NCBI GenBank assembly: GCA_016210565.1
Contig: JACQUA010000106.1
Span: 1 to 64,000, forward strand
Direction: 5' to 3'
DNA length: 64,000 bases
Source of the DNA: Chloroflexota bacterium
Lineage (GTDB): Bacteria; Chloroflexota; Dehalococcoidia; JACQUA01
The notes below the pieces were generated by a model that saw only the letters and a program-made list of their open reading frames with translations, had not been told where the DNA came from and searched no databases. Below are positions 60,937-64,000 of the stretch, piece by piece. Numbering within the stretch: position 1 is the first letter of the stretch; each line of letters opens with the position of its first letter. The position numbers and the translations under genes are program-made.

Positions 60937-61070
60937 CGTAGGGTGGGTTAAGCACAGTGGTGGTGCGGGGAATCAGGGTGGCTGTCCGAACCCACCACCG
61001 GGGGGGCAAGAAACCAGGGCAAGCACGAGAATGCGGCCGAATGATGGGTTCGCACTTAACCCACCCTACG
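60937..61070. repeat. Complete GTAGGGTGGGTTAAG inverted-repeat element
   Basis: CGTAGGGTGGGTTAAG (60937-60952) and CTTAACCCACCCTACG (61055-61070) are perfect 16-bp inverse ends of a 134-base element with no coding capacity. Related partial units are at 31901, 46507, 50154, 63592 and 63903. It fills most of the 317-base gap before the second molybdoenzyme gene. Confidence 0.75.
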
Positions 61071-61150
61071 CATACTCACAGGCGGGACGCGCTGTGCCAC
61101 CGGGCTAGCCGGCCCGCATTTTTGGAACGGCCACAGAGGGAAGTCTAAGC

Positions 61151-63595
61151 TTGTATAGCGCCAGACCAGACTCAGGGGATACCATCAGGTACACCTCCTG
61201 CGGATACCACTGCCTCGTCCAGTGTATTCTGAAAGTACGGGTCAGGAATGGGGAGATTGTGGCTTGCGAACCGGACGATACCATCAACCCGGGCCTGCCA
61301 CGGGAGGATGGGCATGTGGCTGAACAGGCAATCGAAAGGGGCATGATCCAGACCAGGCCCTGCCCCAAAGGGTATGTGCAGGCCGGCATTCTGCGCGATC
61401 CCCGCCGGGTGATCTACCCGATGAAGCGCGCCGGCAGGAGGGGCGAAGGGAAGTTTGAAAGGATATCCTGGGACGAGGCGCTGGACACGATAGCCAGGAA
61501 ACTGGTGGAGGTGAAGGAGAAATACGGGCCGCTGTCCATATTACACCAGCCCTCCACCGGCCTCTCGGAGTGCAGCTTTCCCGTGGCGCCGTGGTTCGGG
61601 GCGGGGTTCGCGGCGTGGGCTCTCCACTCCATGAATGGTTGGGAGGACCCCGAAAGGTGGGTGCTGGGAAAAGACTACCCGGAACTGGTCCAGGACGAGG
61701 GAAACATACTGAAGTCCCGGCTCATCGTCCTCTGGGGATACAACCCGGCGACCACGTTGAGCGGGGGCATGATGTATGGTCTGCTCCGGGCAAGGGAAAG
61801 GGGCATCCCCATCATATCCGTCGAGTCCCGGTACAGCCCTTCGGTCGAGGTGCTGGCCGACCAGTGGATACCGGTGCGTCCCACGACGGACGTGGCCATG
61901 ATGATCGCCATGGCCAACGTATGGTTCAAGGAAGACCTCTGGGACAGGGAGTTTGTGGACCGGTGGGTTGAGCCTGAGGGCCTGCGGCGTTGGAAAGCCT
62001 ACGTGCTGGGCGCCGACGACGGAGTGGACAGAACGCCGCAATGGGCTGAAACGATATGCGGCGTCCCGGCAGAGACTATCGAGGGGTTCGCCAGATTATA
62101 CGCCAGGAGCAGGCCGGTCAACCTGAATGTATCGGCGTCGATCGGCCGCCAGTTCTACGGTGAGAATCCAACCAGGGCCGCCATGTACCTGCAAGCGCTG
62201 ACCGGCAATACGCTTGCGCCAGGGGGCACCGCCGCCGCGGAAACAGGTGTAGCCCAGGGGCATCCGGGACTGCCGAAGCCGGTCGTGGACTGGCGGCGAA
62301 AGCCGGGAATTTACAAGCCGCCGGTCGTGATGTGTTCCTACAAGTGGCCCACGGCCATTGATCTGAGAGAAAAGCTGGACAGAGGCGAAATCACCAGAGG
62401 TCAGTATAATAACGCTATCGGAAATGTCGCGGGCAACGATCCCCCCAATATCCAGATGGTCTTTCTCCAGTCTGCCAATCCCCTGAACAGCCTTTCGGAT
62501 ATTAACCGCAACATAAGGGCGATGAAGAAGGTCGATTTTGTTGTCGTGTCCTCGTGGTACGCGGAAACGCCGGCAGCGAGATACGCCGACATACTCCTGC
62601 CCCAGATTGCCTCGGCCTTCGAGGGCAGGGACACCAAGTTCTTCGTTCGCCGCCATGACCTGTTTCTGATGGGCAAGAACCTGGCGAACTATTTCGTCTA
62701 TTGCCAGAAGTGCGTGGACCCCCCGGGGGAGGTCAAGGACGGCGAGTGGATCTGGGTACAGTTAGCCAGGAGGCTGGATATCGCTGACAAGTACAACCCG
62801 CGTCTGGCCAATGTCCCTGACGACCGGTGGGACGAGGTTGTGGAAGACCTTCACAGGGAGGCCTACGAAAAATGGAGGGTCAGGGAGGAGATCGCACCCT
62901 TGAACCCGCCGGGCTGGGAGGACTTCCAGAAGAAGCCCGTCTTTCGGTGGGAGACCAGGGACCCGTATCATGCCTTCAAAAAGGACCTGGAGAGTGGCAA
63001 GAACCCCTTTCGGGGGACCCCGTCAGGCAGAATGGAGTTCTATTCCACGACGTTGGCCAGAGGCCCGGACTATCTGGCGGCCCATGAGTTTTCCCCCGGC
63101 AGCGGAAGGTGCTACGGCGGAGGGAATCTGCCGCCAATGGCCGAGATGACCCCAGGCGGCAAAGATACCTTCTACAGTCAGGACACGGCCAGGTATCCCC
63201 TATTGATGTCGACCCCGCATTCGCTCTACCGTGTACATTCTCTTCTCGACAATCAGCCGCGGCTGAATGGCGACTGCTACAGGCACGCTGCCTGGATCAG
63301 CGTTTCAGACGCCGGGGCGCGGGGAATAGCGGATGGCGACCGGGTGAGGGTCTACAACGACATAGGGGAGATGGTCATACCCGCCAATGTAACTTCGAGG
63401 GTGGTCCCGGGTACGGTCTGCGTTTTCCACGGCGGCTGGTACGTGCCGGGGGAAGCCAGGACCCCCTTGATGCCGGAGGGAATAGATACCAGAGGGTCCC
63501 CCAATCTCCTGACCCATAACGAAGACCTGCCGGACACGATTATCGGCTTTCTCCCGTGCAAGGGGCTGGTCCAGATTGAGAAGTGGGCGGCGTAG
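61151..63595 (+). CDS. Molybdopterin (bis-MGD) oxidoreductase 2
   Basis: 814 residues read from TTG 61151 (AGAGGGAAG upstream); no ATG comes earlier than the FeS motif. Cys17, Cys21, Cys25 and Cys71 (CX3CX3CX45C) bind a 4Fe-4S cluster, with an unusually long last spacing. Family blocks YPMKRAGRRGEGKFERISWDE, QSANPLNSLSDIN, AARYADILLPQIAS and the C-terminal GIADGDRVRVYNDIGEM domain are present. No Tat signal, FeS subunit or membrane anchor. Last gene of the rightward operon; it probably hydroxylates, hydrates or reduces a pathway intermediate. A duplicate of its extreme C-terminus follows at 63770. Confidence 0.88.
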   Translation: MYSARPDSGDTIRYTSCGYHCLVQCILKVRVRNGEIVACEPDDTINPGLPREDGHVAEQAIERGMIQTRPCPKGYVQAGILRDPRRVIYPMKRAGRRGEGKFERISWDEALDTIARKLVEVKEKYGPLSILHQPSTGLSECSFPVAPWFGAGFAAWALHSMNGWEDPERWVLGKDYPELVQDEGNILKSRLIVLWGYNPATTLSGGMMYGLLRARERGIPIISVESRYSPSVEVLADQWIPVRPTTDVAMMIAMANVWFKEDLWDREFVDRWVEPEGLRRWKAYVLGADDGVDRTPQWAETICGVPAETIEGFARLYARSRPVNLNVSASIGRQFYGENPTRAAMYLQALTGNTLAPGGTAAAETGVAQGHPGLPKPVVDWRRKPGIYKPPVVMCSYKWPTAIDLREKLDRGEITRGQYNNAIGNVAGNDPPNIQMVFLQSANPLNSLSDINRNIRAMKKVDFVVVSSWYAETPAARYADILLPQIASAFEGRDTKFFVRRHDLFLMGKNLANYFVYCQKCVDPPGEVKDGEWIWVQLARRLDIADKYNPRLANVPDDRWDEVVEDLHREAYEKWRVREEIAPLNPPGWEDFQKKPVFRWETRDPYHAFKKDLESGKNPFRGTPSGRMEFYSTTLARGPDYLAAHEFSPGSGRCYGGGNLPPMAEMTPGGKDTFYSQDTARYPLLMSTPHSLYRVHSLLDNQPRLNGDCYRHAAWISVSDAGARGIADGDRVRVYNDIGEMVIPANVTSRVVPGTVCVFHGGWYVPGEARTPLMPEGIDTRGSPNLLTHNEDLPDTIIGFLPCKGLVQIEKWAA

Positions 63596-63769
63596 GGTGG
63601 GTGAAGCGAGCAAACATTCCATATGCGGCTGCCCAGGCATTCGCCCTCAAAACGCACCGGCTGGTTTACTCCCGGTCGCGAGCGCAACCCACCATTCCCG
63701 GGGCAGGGTTGCCGGGATTTCGGCCACACCAATGGCACGGTGCGGTTCATCTCGTCACGGAGGACTCGC
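63592..63769. repeat. GTAGGGTGGGTGAAG repeat inserted after molybdoenzyme 2
   Basis: CGTAGGGTGGGTGAAGCGAG at 63592 (overlapping the stop codon), CGCAACCCACCATTCCCGGG near 63688, and ACTCGCAATGACGACC at the right end. It separates the intact C-terminus from the duplicated fragment at 63770-63877. No gene. Confidence 0.5.
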
Positions 63770-63877
63770 AATGACGACCTGCCCGACACCATTGTCGGTT
63801 TTCATGCCTGCAAGGGGCTTGTCCAGATCGAGAAGTACGAGGCTGCAGGCAGCGTGAGGACGACCCTGCTGCGGTAA
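63770..63877 (+). pseudogene. C-terminal remnant of a molybdopterin oxidoreductase
   Basis: NDDLPDTIVGFHACKGLVQI, then EKYEAAGSVRTTLLR and a stop. The intact enzyme just upstream ends NEDLPDTIIGFLPCKGLVQI then EKWAA. The fragment is therefore the last 35 residues of a close paralogue whose body has been lost, probably by recombination between tandem copies. Confidence 0.7.
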
Positions 63878-63902
63878 GGCTGCACCGGCCTGATGCCGTG
63901 GC

Positions 63903-63999
63903 TCACAGGCACGGCGGCCTGCGGTACCCCCGGGGGTGCGGTGGGTTCGCCCAGCCATCCGGCACTCCCACCTCCCTTCTGTGCTTAACCCACCCTACC
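63903..63999. repeat. 97-bp direct repeat, copy 2
   Basis: TCACAGGCACGGCGGCCTGC to CCCACCCTACC; one visible difference from 46507-46603, same orientation. The two copies bracket the UbiD-1/Tct/M24/BKACE/UbiD-2/molybdoenzyme block. Confidence 0.8.
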
Positions 64000-64000
64000 C

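Noticed and set aside
7480..63999. CRISPR array or spacer-like repeats
   Set aside because: The repeats are isolated palindromes at gene ends, not regularly spaced, and no cas gene is present.

Overview
This is a 64 kb stretch of what looks like an anaerobic, organic-acid- or aromatic-degrading bacterium. Glycyl-radical enzymes, radical-SAM enzymes, molybdopterin enzymes, UbiD-family decarboxylases and many Fe(III)-type solute-binding lipoproteins together suggest an uncultured Chloroflexota (Dehalococcoidia-like) genome. That assignment is inferred from gene content; the window has no rRNA or other marker gene.

Region 1 (1-4.5 kb) holds the truncated start of a possible transposase at the left edge, a radical-SAM protein on the minus strand and a cytoplasmic-type molybdopterin oxidoreductase on the plus strand.

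Region 2 (4.7-28.5 kb) is the most striking part: a minus-strand superoperon of 17 genes. In transcription order it reads GRE3, SBP4, cupin B2, cupin F, SBP3, glycyl-radical activase, EutA-like reactivase, cupin A2, SBP2, GRE2, cupin E, GRE1, SBP1, cupin D, cupin C, cupin B1, cupin A1. That is three pyruvate-formate-lyase-type glycyl-radical enzymes (GREs), one activase, one EutA-type chaperone ATPase, eight cupins (most ending a domain in His-Gln-His-Phe-Asn) and four solute-binding lipoproteins (SBPs) with no permease. I know of no described pathway with this composition. A divergent Crp/Fnr regulator, whose N-terminus looks like an IS1634-type transposase, an acyl-CoA synthetase and an orphan PAS histidine kinase follow (29-33 kb).

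Region 3 (33.7-42.0 kb) is an inserted plus-strand defence island: a GmrSD-like DUF262 protein, type III Mod, a RhuM/KilA-N-like protein carrying a duplicated Mod tail, RhuM and type III Res. Its left edge joins the first 14 codons of a short-chain dehydrogenase to the last ~28 codons of a probable DUF4391 gene.

Region 4 (42.3-63.9 kb) is a divergent catabolic cluster. Leftward are a tripartite tricarboxylate transporter (TctC-A-B), a UbiD-family decarboxylase, an Old-Yellow-Enzyme/FadH-like flavoprotein and glutamate-mutase-like S and E subunits. Rightward are two rounds of M24 hydrolase, beta-keto-acid cleavage enzyme (BKACE) and SBP, a second UbiD-family protein and a second molybdopterin oxidoreductase. 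A plausible but unproven reading is carboxylate import, carbon-skeleton rearrangement, decarboxylation or reduction, and acetyl-CoA-dependent beta-keto-acid cleavage.

Intergenic spaces are rich in short palindromic repeat families (termini TAATACAAA, AATTATGCAT, GTAGGGTGGGTTAAG, ACCACAGGCCACCGTG, and CCCGA/TCGGG hairpins). One family matches the sequence upstream of the truncated left-edge gene and may be its MITEs. I saw no tRNA, rRNA, CRISPR array or microcompartment gene.
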